Origin: Hyphomicrobiales bacterium
Lineage (GTDB): Bacteria > Pseudomonadota > Alphaproteobacteria > Rhizobiales > Rhizobiaceae
Direction of reading: 5' to 3'
Assembly: GCA_900472395.1 (NCBI GenBank)
Contig: UCHV01000021.1
Span: 111,518 to 175,517, forward strand
Length of the DNA stretch: 64,000 nucleotides
Part shown: positions 1-7,627 of the stretch, in pieces
How positions within the stretch are numbered: the stretch's first letter is position 1
Layout of the letters: each line of letters starts with the position of its first letter
The notes under the pieces: model-generated
What the model was told of the DNA's origin: nothing
Databases searched by the model: none
The model's input: only the letters and a program-made list of their open reading frames with translations
Position numbers and translations under genes: made by a program

Positions 1-1113
1 AGCTGTTTCACCGTAAAGCACCGTGCCGATGATGCGGTTGTCCTTCAGGACCAGACGTTTGTAGATGCCTGCGGTGGCATCACGCAGCACGATTTCCTGG
101 CGGTCGTCGGCATCGGCGAAATCGCCGAGCGAATAGAGGTCGATGCCGGTGACCTTCAGTTTCGTCGGCGTATCGGAATGAACGAAGGCCGGGCTGCTGT
201 CTCCCGCCAGATGCGATGCGGCGACGCGCGCCATTTCGTATAGCGGCGCGACAAGGCCATAAACCATGCCATCCACCTCGGCGCACTCGCCGAGTGAGTA
301 GATGTCGCCATCCGAGGTCTGCATCCCGGCATCGACGACGATGCCGCGATTGACGGCAAGGCCCGCCTCTTTCGCAAGCCCGATATTCGGGCGGATGCCG
401 ACTGCCATCACCACCAGCGTCGCCGGGATGATGCGGCCGTCGTCCAGCTCGATGCCCTCGACCTTGCCGTTGCCGATGACTGCCTTGGTATTGGCCTTGC
501 AGATAACCTTGATGCCACGGTCCTCGACCGCCTTTTGCAGAAGATAACCGGCCGCCGGATCGAGCTGGCGCTCCATCAGTGTCGGCATGACATGGAGAAC
601 GGTCACATCCATGCCGCGTTGTGCCAGGCCGGCCGCTGCTTCGAGACCCAGAAGACCGCCGCCGATGACGACCGCCTTTTCGCGCGATTGGGCGGCGAGC
701 AGCATAGCCTCGACGTCGTCCAGATCGCGGTAGCTGATGACGCCCGGCAAATCCTTGCCGGGAACGGGGATGATGAAGGGCACAGAGCCTGTGGCGATCA
801 CCAGCTTGTCGTAGCTTTCTGTGACGCCGTGATCCGAGGTGACGGTTTTTGCCTCGCGGTCGATGGCGACGATGCGGTGGCCCTTGTAGAGCGTGATGCC
901 GTGATCGATGTACCAGCCGTCGCCATGGATGACGATCTGTTCATAGGTCTTTTCGCCGGAGAGGACGGGCGAGAGCATGATGCGGTCGTAATTCACGCGC
1001 GGTTCGGCGTTGAATATGGTGACCTGATATTGTCCGGGTGCCTGTTCGAACAGGTGTTCCAGCATGCGCCCCGGCGCCATGCCATTGCCGATGATGACGA
1101 GTTTCTGGGTCAT
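1..1113 (-). CDS. nirB: Nitrite reductase large subunit, N-terminal part (runs off left edge)
   Basis: Assimilatory NAD(P)H-dependent nitrite reductase, reducing nitrite to ammonium in the cytoplasm. About 371 codons are present and the reading frame is still open at position 1. The protein starts MTQKLVIIGNGMAPGR, a Rossmann FAD-binding loop, and has a second dinucleotide loop VIGGGLLGLEAAAG near residue 145, as expected for the pyridine-nucleotide oxidoreductase half of NirB. The siroheme and Fe-S half lies outside the window. The ATG at 1113 is preceded by GGAG eight bases upstream, overlapping the stop of the transporter ATPase gene, so it is the last visible gene of the nitrate operon. 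Confidence 0.93.
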   Translation of the reverse strand, partial: MTQKLVIIGNGMAPGRMLEHLFEQAPGQYQVTIFNAEPRVNYDRIMLSPVLSGEKTYEQIVIHGDGWYIDHGITLYKGHRIVAIDREAKTVTSDHGVTESYDKLVIATGSVPFIIPVPGKDLPGVISYRDLDDVEAMLLAAQSREKAVVIGGGLLGLEAAAGLAQRGMDVTVLHVMPTLMERQLDPAAGYLLQKAVEDRGIKVICKANTKAVIGNGKVEGIELDDGRIIPATLVVMAVGIRPNIGLAKEAGLAVNRGIVVDAGMQTSDGDIYSLGECAEVDGMVYGLVAPLYEMARVAASHLAGDSSPAFVHSDTPTKLKVTGIDLYSLGDFADADDRQEIVLRDATAGIYKRLVLKDNRIIGTVLYGETA

Positions 1114-1118
1114 GGTCG

Positions 1119-1916
1119 TTACTCCGCGGCTTCAACGAAGCGGTGGCGTTCGTAGAGGAATTTCAACACGGCCTCGCGGCACTTGAGATAAGTGCGGTCG
1201 GAGGCAAGCTCGATGCGGTTTCGTGGTCTTGGGATAGGAACGTCCAGCACCTCGCCGATGTAAGCGGCCGGTCCGTTGGTCATCATCACGATACGGTCGG
1301 AAAGCAGCACGGCCTCATCGACGTCATGAGTGATCATCACCATCGTGTTGCCGAGGCGCGAATGGATCTCCATCACCGCATCCTGCAGATGCGCGCGGGT
1401 CAGCGCGTCGAGCGCGCCAAACGGTTCGTCGAGCAGCAGGATCTTGGGTTCCATCGAAAGTGCGCGCGCAATGCCGACGCGTTGTTTCATGCCGCCGGAA
1501 ATTTCCGATGGTCGTTTGTCTCGGGCATGTGCCATCTGCACGAGGTCGAGATTGGCCATCACCCAGTGGTGGCGCTCGGCCTTGTTTTTCGTCGAGCCAA
1601 ACACTTTGGAGACGGCGAGGTTGACGTTTTCATAAACGGTCAGCCACGGCAGAAGAGAATGGTTCTGGAACACCACGGCACGTTCCGGGCCGGGAGCGTT
1701 GACCTCGCGGTTTTCCAGAAGCACGGCGCCTGTCGATACCGGGGTCAGGCCGGCGATCAGGTTCAGCAGTGTCGATTTTCCACAGCCGGAATGGCCGATG
1801 ATCGACACAAACTCGCCCTTGGAAATCGTCAGGTTGATGTCCTTGAGCACTTCGGTGAGCACACCGCCGCGGTCGAAATTCTTGTCGATATGGTCGAGTT
1901 TCAAATAAGCGTTCAT
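1119..1916 (-). CDS. nrtD: Nitrate ABC transporter ATP-binding protein
   Basis: ATPase that powers nitrate/nitrite uptake with NrtA and NrtB at the inner membrane. The 265-residue protein has Walker A GHSGCGKST (about residue 42), the signature ISGGMKQR and Walker B ILLLDEPFGALD, and belongs to the nitrate/sulfonate/taurine family. The frame extends upstream to 2054, but that would overlap the permease gene by over 100 bases. The ATG at 1916 (MNAYLKLDHIDKNF) follows a GGGG-type ribosome site and leaves an 11-base gap after the permease stop. nirB follows after 5 bases, so it is translated from the same message. Confidence 0.93.
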   Translation of the reverse strand: MNAYLKLDHIDKNFDRGGVLTEVLKDINLTISKGEFVSIIGHSGCGKSTLLNLIAGLTPVSTGAVLLENREVNAPGPERAVVFQNHSLLPWLTVYENVNLAVSKVFGSTKNKAERHHWVMANLDLVQMAHARDKRPSEISGGMKQRVGIARALSMEPKILLLDEPFGALDALTRAHLQDAVMEIHSRLGNTMVMITHDVDEAVLLSDRIVMMTNGPAAYIGEVLDVPIPRPRNRIELASDRTYLKCREAVLKFLYERHRFVEAAE

Positions 1917-1927
1917 GGTTGTTCCCC

Positions 1928-2821
1928 TCAACTGGCCGAAGCGCCGCGGGTGATGATCTTGCCGATCGCTGCCACCAGCTTGTCGAGGGCGAAGCCGACG
2001 ACGCCGATATAGGTGAGAGCGACGATGATGTCGGAGAGGCGCGACGAGTTCCACGCGTCCCAGATGAAGAAGCCGATACCGACGCCGCCGGTCAGCATTT
2101 CAGCGGCAACGATGGCAAGCCAGGACAGGCCGACCCCGATGCGAAGGCCAGTGAAGATGTAAGGTGCCGCCGAAGGCAGCATTATCTTGAAGAAAAATTC
2201 GATCTGGTTCAGCCGCAGCACTTGCGCGACATTCCGATAATCCTGCGGGATGTTGCGAACGCCGACGGCAGTGTTGATGATGATCGGCCAGATCGAGGTG
2301 ATGAAGATCACGAAAATCGCTGACGGATTGGCATTCTGGAAGGCGGCCAGCGAAAGGGGCAGCCATGCGAGCGGCGGCACGGTGCGCAGAACCTGAAAGA
2401 TCGGGTCAAGACCACGCATGGCCCAGACGGACTGGCCGATGATGGCGCCGACGATGACGCCGGCAATGGCTGCGAAGCCAAAGCCGTAGGCCACGCGCTG
2501 CAGCGATACGAGTACCCGCCAGCCGAGACCGATATCCTGCGAACCGTAGCTGAAAAACGGGTTCACGATCAGGTCGCGGGCATCTGTCCAGACCTGAATG
2601 GGCGAGGGTAGGGAAGCGTCTGGAGATGAACAGAGAACCTGCCAGACTGCAAGCATCATGACCAGCACGACGAACGGCGGAACGGTGTTCCTGGCCGCTG
2701 CTTTGATGAGGCGTCCGATATCGGATTTTGCAGTCGGCCTGCCGGAGAAGGGCACGACATTGGCTTTCGGCAAGGCGGTCGCGACCGCTGAAAGTTTTTC
2801 TTGTTTGGCCAGGGCGGACAT
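1928..2821 (-). CDS. nrtB: Nitrate ABC transporter permease
   Basis: Membrane subunit of the nitrate importer. The 297-residue protein has a polar N-terminus of about 40 residues, then hydrophobic segments starting at VPPFVVLVMMLAVWQVL. It carries the typical coupling-helix region of BPD-type permeases of the SsuC/TauC/NrtB family in its C-terminal half. It lies between nrtA (66 bases upstream) and nrtD (11 bases downstream) on the same strand. Family assignment is firm; nitrate as substrate comes from the nasST and nirB context. Confidence 0.92.
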   Translation of the reverse strand: MSALAKQEKLSAVATALPKANVVPFSGRPTAKSDIGRLIKAAARNTVPPFVVLVMMLAVWQVLCSSPDASLPSPIQVWTDARDLIVNPFFSYGSQDIGLGWRVLVSLQRVAYGFGFAAIAGVIVGAIIGQSVWAMRGLDPIFQVLRTVPPLAWLPLSLAAFQNANPSAIFVIFITSIWPIIINTAVGVRNIPQDYRNVAQVLRLNQIEFFFKIMLPSAAPYIFTGLRIGVGLSWLAIVAAEMLTGGVGIGFFIWDAWNSSRLSDIIVALTYIGVVGFALDKLVAAIGKIITRGASAS

Positions 2822-2887
2822 TGGCTCGCTCCATAAGACGGGAAGAAAAAGCCGGCGCGCGCATGAACGCGCCGGATGCGGGGAAAA

Positions 2888-4186
2888 TCAGCTGGCGGCC
2901 TTGATCGACAGGCTGTCGAGATAGGCGGACGGATTTTCGGGATCGAACACTTTGCCGTCGAAGAAGGTCTCCTTGCCGCGAGAATTGGTGGCAGGGATAT
3001 CGGCGGCAGCCACACCGAGATCCTTGGCCGCCTCGCGCCAGAGGTCCTCGCGGTTGACCTGATCGACGATCTTCTTGATGTCGGTATCCGGGGTGAACGT
3101 GCCCCAGCGCACGTTTTCAGCCACGAACCAGCTATCATGGCTTTTGAACGGGTAGGATGCGCCGTCCTTCCAGAACTTCATCTCAAGGCCTGTCGCCTTC
3201 ACGTCGCGGCCATTTCCGTAATTGATGTCGCCCTTCAGCCGGCCAAGTACGTCCTTGGGCGGCGCGTTCAGCCACTGGCGTTTGCCGAGCAGGTTGGCCA
3301 TCTCCTCCTTGTTGGCCGCGTCCTCGCACCATTGCTGGGCTTCCATGACAGCCATCAGAATGGCCTTGGCGGCATTCGGGTTCTTTTCCACCCAGTCGGC
3401 GCGCATGCCGAGCGCCTTTTCCGGGTGGCCTTTCCAGATCTCGCCGGTGGTACAGGCGGTAAAACCGATGCCCTGGTTGACGAGTTGTTCGTTCCAGGGC
3501 TCGCCGACACAGAACGCATCCATGTTGCCGACCTTCATGTTGGCCACCATCTGCGGTGGCGGCACGACGATGGTCGAGACATCGGTGTTGGGATCGATGC
3601 CGCCGGCTGCCAGCCAGTAGCGTATCCAGAGGTCATGCGTGCCGCCCGGAAAGGTCATTGCGACCTTGACCTCGTTGCCCGAGGCTTTCTTTTTGGCAAA
3701 GGCTTCCTTCAGCTTCGCGGCATCGAGTTGCACGCCGGTTTCGGCATATTCCTTGGCAACCGAAATGCCCTGGCTATCGAGGTTGAGACGGGCGATCAGC
3801 GCCATCGGCACCGGTTTGCTGTTCTGCGTCACCTTGCCGGTGTGCATGAGGTAGGGAAGCGACGAAAGAATATGTGCGCCATCGATGCCGTTGGCTGCGC
3901 CGCCCAAAACCAGATTGTCGCGTGTAGCGCCCCATGAAGCCTGTTTTCCGACCTCGACATCCGGCATGCCGTGTTTGGCGAAAAGGCCCTTTTCGGCCGC
4001 GATGATCAGCGGTGCCGCGTCCGTGAGTGCAATGAAACCGAGTTTCGCGCCGGGCACTTCCGGGCCAGCGCCGGCGGCGAACGCGCCGGATGGGAAAGCT
4101 GTCTTGACTGCTGCGATCAAGGCAGCGGTAGCGCTGGTCTTGAGAAGCGTTCGCCGGTTGAAGCCGGTTGTCGAAATCCTGGTCAT
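2888..4186 (-). CDS. nrtA: Nitrate-binding periplasmic protein, Tat-exported
   Basis: Substrate-binding component of the nitrate importer, CmpA/NrtA family, 432 residues. The N-terminus contains a twin-arginine signal, NRRTLLKT at residues 10-17, followed by an alanine-rich hydrophobic stretch and an AFAAG-type cleavage site, so it is probably exported folded by Tat. It is a paralogue of the NasS protein encoded upstream: both share the GGIDP and VVPPP segments. It is the first gene after the attenuator leader (4187-4528) and so is probably controlled by NasT antitermination. Confidence 0.93.
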   Translation of the reverse strand: MTRISTTGFNRRTLLKTSATAALIAAVKTAFPSGAFAAGAGPEVPGAKLGFIALTDAAPLIIAAEKGLFAKHGMPDVEVGKQASWGATRDNLVLGGAANGIDGAHILSSLPYLMHTGKVTQNSKPVPMALIARLNLDSQGISVAKEYAETGVQLDAAKLKEAFAKKKASGNEVKVAMTFPGGTHDLWIRYWLAAGGIDPNTDVSTIVVPPPQMVANMKVGNMDAFCVGEPWNEQLVNQGIGFTACTTGEIWKGHPEKALGMRADWVEKNPNAAKAILMAVMEAQQWCEDAANKEEMANLLGKRQWLNAPPKDVLGRLKGDINYGNGRDVKATGLEMKFWKDGASYPFKSHDSWFVAENVRWGTFTPDTDIKKIVDQVNREDLWREAAKDLGVAAADIPATNSRGKETFFDGKVFDPENPSAYLDSLSIKAAS

Positions 4187-4233
4187 GCGCGTTCCCCTTG
4201 GTTTTATCGGTCGGTTTCTTGAATTTCGGGCAT

Positions 4234-4255
4234 AAAAAAACGCCGCTCGGCATTT
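4234..4255 (-). terminator. Intrinsic terminator (attenuator) before nrtA
   Basis: On the minus strand, AAATGCC-GAGC-GGCGTTT forms a 7-bp stem (one G-U pair) with a four-base loop, and the 3' arm runs into seven T residues. It ends 48 bases before the nrtA start. No gene ends nearby except nasS more than 270 bases upstream, so its position suits an attenuator rather than a simple end-of-gene terminator. Confidence 0.7.
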
Positions 4256-4340
4256 GCGTCTGCCGGATGAAGTGTCCGGGCAGCAAAAACCTTGCGACGT
4301 CGATGTCTTTGTTAGGCGCCTATCACGCGCTTATCCGCAG

Positions 4341-4356
4341 CGGTCGCCGTTGACCG
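4341..4356 (-). promoter_or_regulatory. ANTAR-type RNA hairpin in the nrtA leader
   Basis: On the minus strand this reads CGGTC-AACGGC-GACCG: a perfect 5-bp stem closing a six-base loop with A at loop position 1 and G at position 4, the two conserved bases of ANTAR target loops. The usual motif has two such hairpins. The best partner seen is GAC-AUCGAC-GUC at 4296-4307, also A1/G4, but its stem is only 3 bp and it lies 33 bases away, so the pairing is uncertain. Confidence 0.6.
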
Positions 4357-4528
4357 GTGCGATAGTAGCTTTGCAAGTGGCGTGCCAAGTTTTTGGAGGC
4401 GCCGCATGTTACCGAAAACAAAAGGAATTTTCAGGAATTCAGAGATTTGCCTTTTGTAGGGCGATGTAGTGAGGTTGCGAATATTTTGTGCACCTGCCAG
4501 GCTTCAGAAAGCAGGCGAGGCAAAAAAA

Positions 4529-5836
4529 TCAGGCGATGCGACCGCCAGAGGTTTTGGTTTTCAGCGCGCTGACTGCAAAATTGTCGACATACGAGCGCAT
4601 GTTCGTCGGGTCGAAGAGATGCCGGTCGAGGAAGTGGTAATCGTTGCCTTCCATCGTGATGTCTTCGCCGGCGGGGCCGGTGCCAAGTGCTTCGCGATAT
4701 AGGTCCGGGCGGTAGGCCTCTGCCGCTGCTTTCAGGGCGGTCTCGCTGAATTCCGCCTGTCCCCAGCGGATCATCTGGCTGTAGATCCACAAAGCGTGGC
4801 CGGGTTTGGGATAGTTGGCAAAGCCGCGATTGAAGATGAAATAATTCGGGATGATGCGGCGATTTCCCTTGGCATCAAGGCTGAAATCTCCGGCCAGCAC
4901 TTGCCGGATGATTTCGACGGGTGCCGCGATAAAGCGTTGGTCGGTAAGCGCTTCAGCAAGTGCCTCATGGTTTTCCGGACGGTCGCACCATCGTGCGGCA
5001 GCGTCCAGCGCAACGATCAGGCGCGATACCGTATCGGAGTTGTCGTCTGCCCAATCCGGCCGCATGGCAATGACTTTCTCGGGCGCCATAGGCCATATGT
5101 CCTGTTTGGCTGCAACGATGCGCCCGACACCCCGTTCGGAAGCGATCATGTTCCATGGTGCTCCGACGCAAAAACCGTCGATCGCGCCCGCCTGCAACGC
5201 ATCGGCGGTAAGCGGAGGCGGCACGACGACCAGTTTCACGTCGCGGTCGGGGTCTATTCCGCCGGCAGCCAGCCAGTAGCGGAGTTCGTAGTTGTGGGAC
5301 GAAAATGGATAGGTGATCCCGAGCGTCAGCAACCGCTCGCCGCGTTCCCGCATTTGGCCTATGGTTTTTCCCAGCGCCGTTGCATTGGCCAGCGCTCCGG
5401 CATTTTCGGTGAGACCCGCCGTGTTTCGCATGCGCTCAAAAAGATTGACCGACAGCGTGATCGCGTTCCCCCCGCGTCCAAGCGAAAAAGGCGTGATCGT
5501 CGGGGATGGGTTGGAGCCGAGGCCGAGCATCGATGCAACCGGCATGGGCGACAGCATGTGGGCAATATCGAATTGTCGGAATGCCAGCCGGTCACGTATG
5601 TTGGACCAGGAGACATCCTTCACGAGGTCCAGCGTAAGGCCTTCTTTTGCCGCGAAGCCGAATTCGCTGGCGGCGATCAGCACGGAAGCGTCGACAAGCG
5701 GAATGAACCCGGCCCGCAGCAGGCGTTGCGCCTTGCCTCTTGCCGACGGTGGTGCCGCAAGTTCGCCGACGTCCCGATTGATCAGCATCGCGTTCACTCC
5801 GGCTTTTTTCTCAAACTCTGGTGGGGTCGAAGCCAT
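4529..5836 (-). CDS. nasS: Nitrate sensor protein NasS
   Basis: Cytoplasmic nitrate/nitrite sensor of the CmpA/NrtA family that, in characterised bacteria, binds and holds NasT until nitrate arrives. The 435-residue protein resembles NrtA but lacks any signal peptide: it begins MASTPPEFEKKAG and goes straight into the binding fold (LLRAGFIPLVDASVLIAASE). The ATG at 5836 shares one base with the nasT stop (TGATG), typical of translational coupling; a GTG one codon earlier is also possible. Lack of export and the coupling to nasT separate it from a second transporter component. Confidence 0.9.
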   Translation of the reverse strand: MASTPPEFEKKAGVNAMLINRDVGELAAPPSARGKAQRLLRAGFIPLVDASVLIAASEFGFAAKEGLTLDLVKDVSWSNIRDRLAFRQFDIAHMLSPMPVASMLGLGSNPSPTITPFSLGRGGNAITLSVNLFERMRNTAGLTENAGALANATALGKTIGQMRERGERLLTLGITYPFSSHNYELRYWLAAGGIDPDRDVKLVVVPPPLTADALQAGAIDGFCVGAPWNMIASERGVGRIVAAKQDIWPMAPEKVIAMRPDWADDNSDTVSRLIVALDAAARWCDRPENHEALAEALTDQRFIAAPVEIIRQVLAGDFSLDAKGNRRIIPNYFIFNRGFANYPKPGHALWIYSQMIRWGQAEFSETALKAAAEAYRPDLYREALGTGPAGEDITMEGNDYHFLDRHLFDPTNMRSYVDNFAVSALKTKTSGGRIA

Positions 5837-6423
5837 CACATCAAAAGCCCCGCAGCCGTCACCACACTCTGGGCGATATCGGCCATCTTCTTTTTTTCGT
5901 TCATTGCCGTCTGCCGCAGGAGCGCAAAGGCCTGCTCTTCCGATAGGCCCCGCATTTTCATGAGGATACCTTTGGCGCGCTCTATTACCTTGCGCTCTTC
6001 CAACGCCGATTTCGCCTCGGCCAATTCCCTTTGCAGGCGGCTGAAGGCATTAAAGCGGCTGACGGCCATGTCGAGGATCGATTTCACACGCTCCTTTTTA
6101 AGGCCGTCGACAACATATGCGGAGACCCCGGCGTCCATCGCGGCTTCGATCAGGCTGCTGTCGGAACGGTCGACAAACATGGCGATCGGCCGGCTGACCG
6201 TGCGGGTCAGCTGAAACAGATGCTCCATCATGTCGCGGTTGGGGTTTTCGATGTCGATAATGATGACGTCGGGTTTCAATGTCTCGATGATGCGCGCGAC
6301 ACCGTTTACTTCATGAATGATGCTGACATGGAGATGGCCCGCTTCATGCAGTCCTTCCTCGATGATCGAGGCGCGAATTGTGTTTTCGTCGATGACGAGG
6401 ATCGTCAGATCGGAATTGACCAT
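5836..6423 (-). CDS. nasT: ANTAR antiterminator NasT
   Basis: RNA-binding response regulator of nitrate assimilation, 195 residues. It has an N-terminal receiver-like domain (ILVIDENTIRASI at the start, VIIIDIENPNRD with the phosphoacceptor-position Asp near residue 55, conserved Lys in VDGLKKER). The C-terminal ANTAR domain contains ERAKGILMKMRGLSEEQAF at about residues 145-163. The frame stays open upstream, but MVNSDLTILVID is the family-like start at 6423. Its predicted target is the leader at 4187-4528. It overlaps nasS by one base and follows a small membrane-protein gene by 12 bases. Confidence 0.93.
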   Translation of the reverse strand: MVNSDLTILVIDENTIRASIIEEGLHEAGHLHVSIIHEVNGVARIIETLKPDVIIIDIENPNRDMMEHLFQLTRTVSRPIAMFVDRSDSSLIEAAMDAGVSAYVVDGLKKERVKSILDMAVSRFNAFSRLQRELAEAKSALEERKVIERAKGILMKMRGLSEEQAFALLRQTAMNEKKKMADIAQSVVTAAGLLM

Positions 6424-6431
6424 CGCCACCG

Positions 6432-6740
6432 TCACGCGATCGCGACATGCAGGTAGGCAGCAAAGCTGCCCGCGGCGATCGCAAGGGACCATGGAGAGGT
6501 CAGGTATCTGCCGGCGAAATACGCAATGGCCATGCCGCACGATACGAGCATCAATCCCGACAGGATGTGTCCGTCGGCGAAGGTGCAGGTCAGCGCGGAC
6601 AGAAAGATGCCGCTTGCGGCCGTGGCTTGCGCAAGGTGCGTTTTCGTCGTGTCGGGGCCGGTCGCGAATACGGAAGCAAACCCTGCCCAGCTGAAGCCGA
6701 TGGCGACACATATGAGTGGCAGATAAGCATAGGGCGCCAA
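6432..6740 (-). CDS. Small four-helix membrane protein upstream of nasT
   Basis: Predicted 102-residue hydrophobic protein with four likely membrane segments (PYAYLPLICVAIGFSWAGFA; ATAASGIFLSALTC; ILSGLMLVSCGMAIAYFAG; SLAIAAGSFAAYLHVAIA). I recognise no family. The start is read as TTG at 6740 because AGGAGG lies exactly six bases before it; the upstream extension of the frame is polar and unlike a protein. It ends eight bases before the nasT ATG, so the two are probably cotranscribed, which would place an unknown membrane protein in the nitrate regulatory unit. Confidence 0.65.
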   Translation of the reverse strand: MAPYAYLPLICVAIGFSWAGFASVFATGPDTTKTHLAQATAASGIFLSALTCTFADGHILSGLMLVSCGMAIAYFAGRYLTSPWSLAIAAGSFAAYLHVAIA

Positions 6741-7221
6741 ATGATGCCTCCTGTGACGTTTCACATTGAAGAAGCAATCACTGTGCCAGTGTGTATTTTG
6801 CCGCCGCGCAGTCCTTTCTAATTGTGCGGGGCGGCATCGTCGTCGCCCGCAGCCTTTTTCTTGGGCAGGGATAAGCAGCACAATGAACAGATCGCAGTCA
6901 GTCGAAGCTGAGACCGCATTGCTCGCGCATTCGATCGAAGACTTTTCGCTGCTGATGGGTAGGGGCATCATGTGCCTTCAAGCAGTAGCGTAAATTTGAT
7001 CCGGGCCTGTCTGGTTCTTGAACACGGGCGGGCCTTGGCATGGGGGGGGCGCCCAAATCCCCTGTACGGTGGTCTCTCGACGAATGCTGCCCGAGCGGTT
7101 TTGCGGGGATGTTCTGACCGCTGGATGGCGAGATGTCCCCGTTTCGCGTTCTGATAGGTGGTCATTTCATGAGGCGTCTTCTAGTTTCGCCGCCACCCGT
7201 ATCAAATCTGTAGGGATATCG
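6741..7221. other. Intergenic region between the nasT unit and the DUF930 gene
   Basis: A 481-base divergent gap. It must hold promoters for the minus-strand membrane protein/nasT unit and for the plus-strand DUF930 gene. I see no clear -35/-10 pair or large palindrome. There is an eight-G run near 7039-7046. A short frame at 6883-6993 is listed separately with low confidence. Confidence 0.5.
6883..6993 (+). CDS. Possible 36-residue small ORF
   Basis: ATG at 6883 to TAA at 6993 would encode a peptide starting MNRSQSVEAETALLAHSIED, mildly acidic and amphipathic. An AGGGA sits 12 bases upstream, further than ideal. There is no homology I recognise, and it lies in an otherwise empty gap, so it may be chance. 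Confidence 0.2.
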   Translation: MNRSQSVEAETALLAHSIEDFSLLMGRGIMCLQAVA

Positions 7222-7623
7222 TTGAAAATCGTAGTTTCCTTGGTGGCTGCCATCGTCGCGGCCAGTACCACCGCTGTTGCATCTGCCCATGCCATCGATA
7301 GCAATATCGTAAGGCAGTTGAATGCCCTCGACCCGCAGGAGCGTCGTGAACAGCGTTGCGATATCGAGGCGATGTCCCAGATAGCCAAGGGTGGCGAAGG
7401 CTTTCGGCCAGACAAGGTGATCGCTTATAGCCGTGCCGATATCGTGGAAAAGGGTGACGATATCCGTGCGCCCGGCGCTGTGTTTCGCAGTGCGGGTGAC
7501 TGGTACAAGCTGAAGTTCAAATGTCGCACCGGAGATGAAGGCCTCAGCATCATTTCGTTCGACTATAAGATCGGTGACAAAATCCCGCGCAGCGAGTGGG
7601 AGCGTCTTTATCTGTACGATTAA
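7222..7623 (+). CDS. Secreted DUF930-type protein
   Basis: A 133-residue protein with an N-terminal signal peptide (LKIVVSLVAAIVAASTTAVASAHA) and a polar mature domain with two Cys (QRCDIEAM and KFKCRTGD) that could form a disulfide in the periplasm. The IVRQLNALDPQERREQRCD region is typical of the DUF930 proteins common in rhizobia; function is unknown. The start is taken as TTG at 7222, after AGGG; the longer frame from 7018 has no signal peptide and an improbable N-terminus. It converges with the permease gene, four bases apart. Confidence 0.7.
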   Translation: MKIVVSLVAAIVAASTTAVASAHAIDSNIVRQLNALDPQERREQRCDIEAMSQIAKGGEGFRPDKVIAYSRADIVEKGDDIRAPGAVFRSAGDWYKLKFKCRTGDEGLSIISFDYKIGDKIPRSEWERLYLYD

Positions 7624-7627
7624 TCGG

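Larger units (their letters stand above)
4187..4528 (-). promoter_or_regulatory. Untranslated leader of the nitrate operon
   Basis: A 342-base gap between nasS and nrtA, all on the minus strand, with no credible reading frame. Read on the minus strand it holds, in order, a stem with a hexaloop of the ANTAR type (4341-4356), a weaker second hexaloop candidate (4296-4307), a stem with a seven-base loop (4263-4283) and an intrinsic terminator (4234-4255), ending 48 bases before nrtA. This order matches the leaders bound by NasT/NasR-type ANTAR proteins, where RNA binding prevents termination. The presence of nasT and nasS immediately upstream supports the reading. The mechanism is inferred, not shown. 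Confidence 0.7.

Noticed and set aside
7036..7050. Run of eight G residues in the nasT/DUF930 gap
   Set aside because: Could suggest slipped-strand phase variation, but it is not inside a reading frame or between clear promoter boxes.
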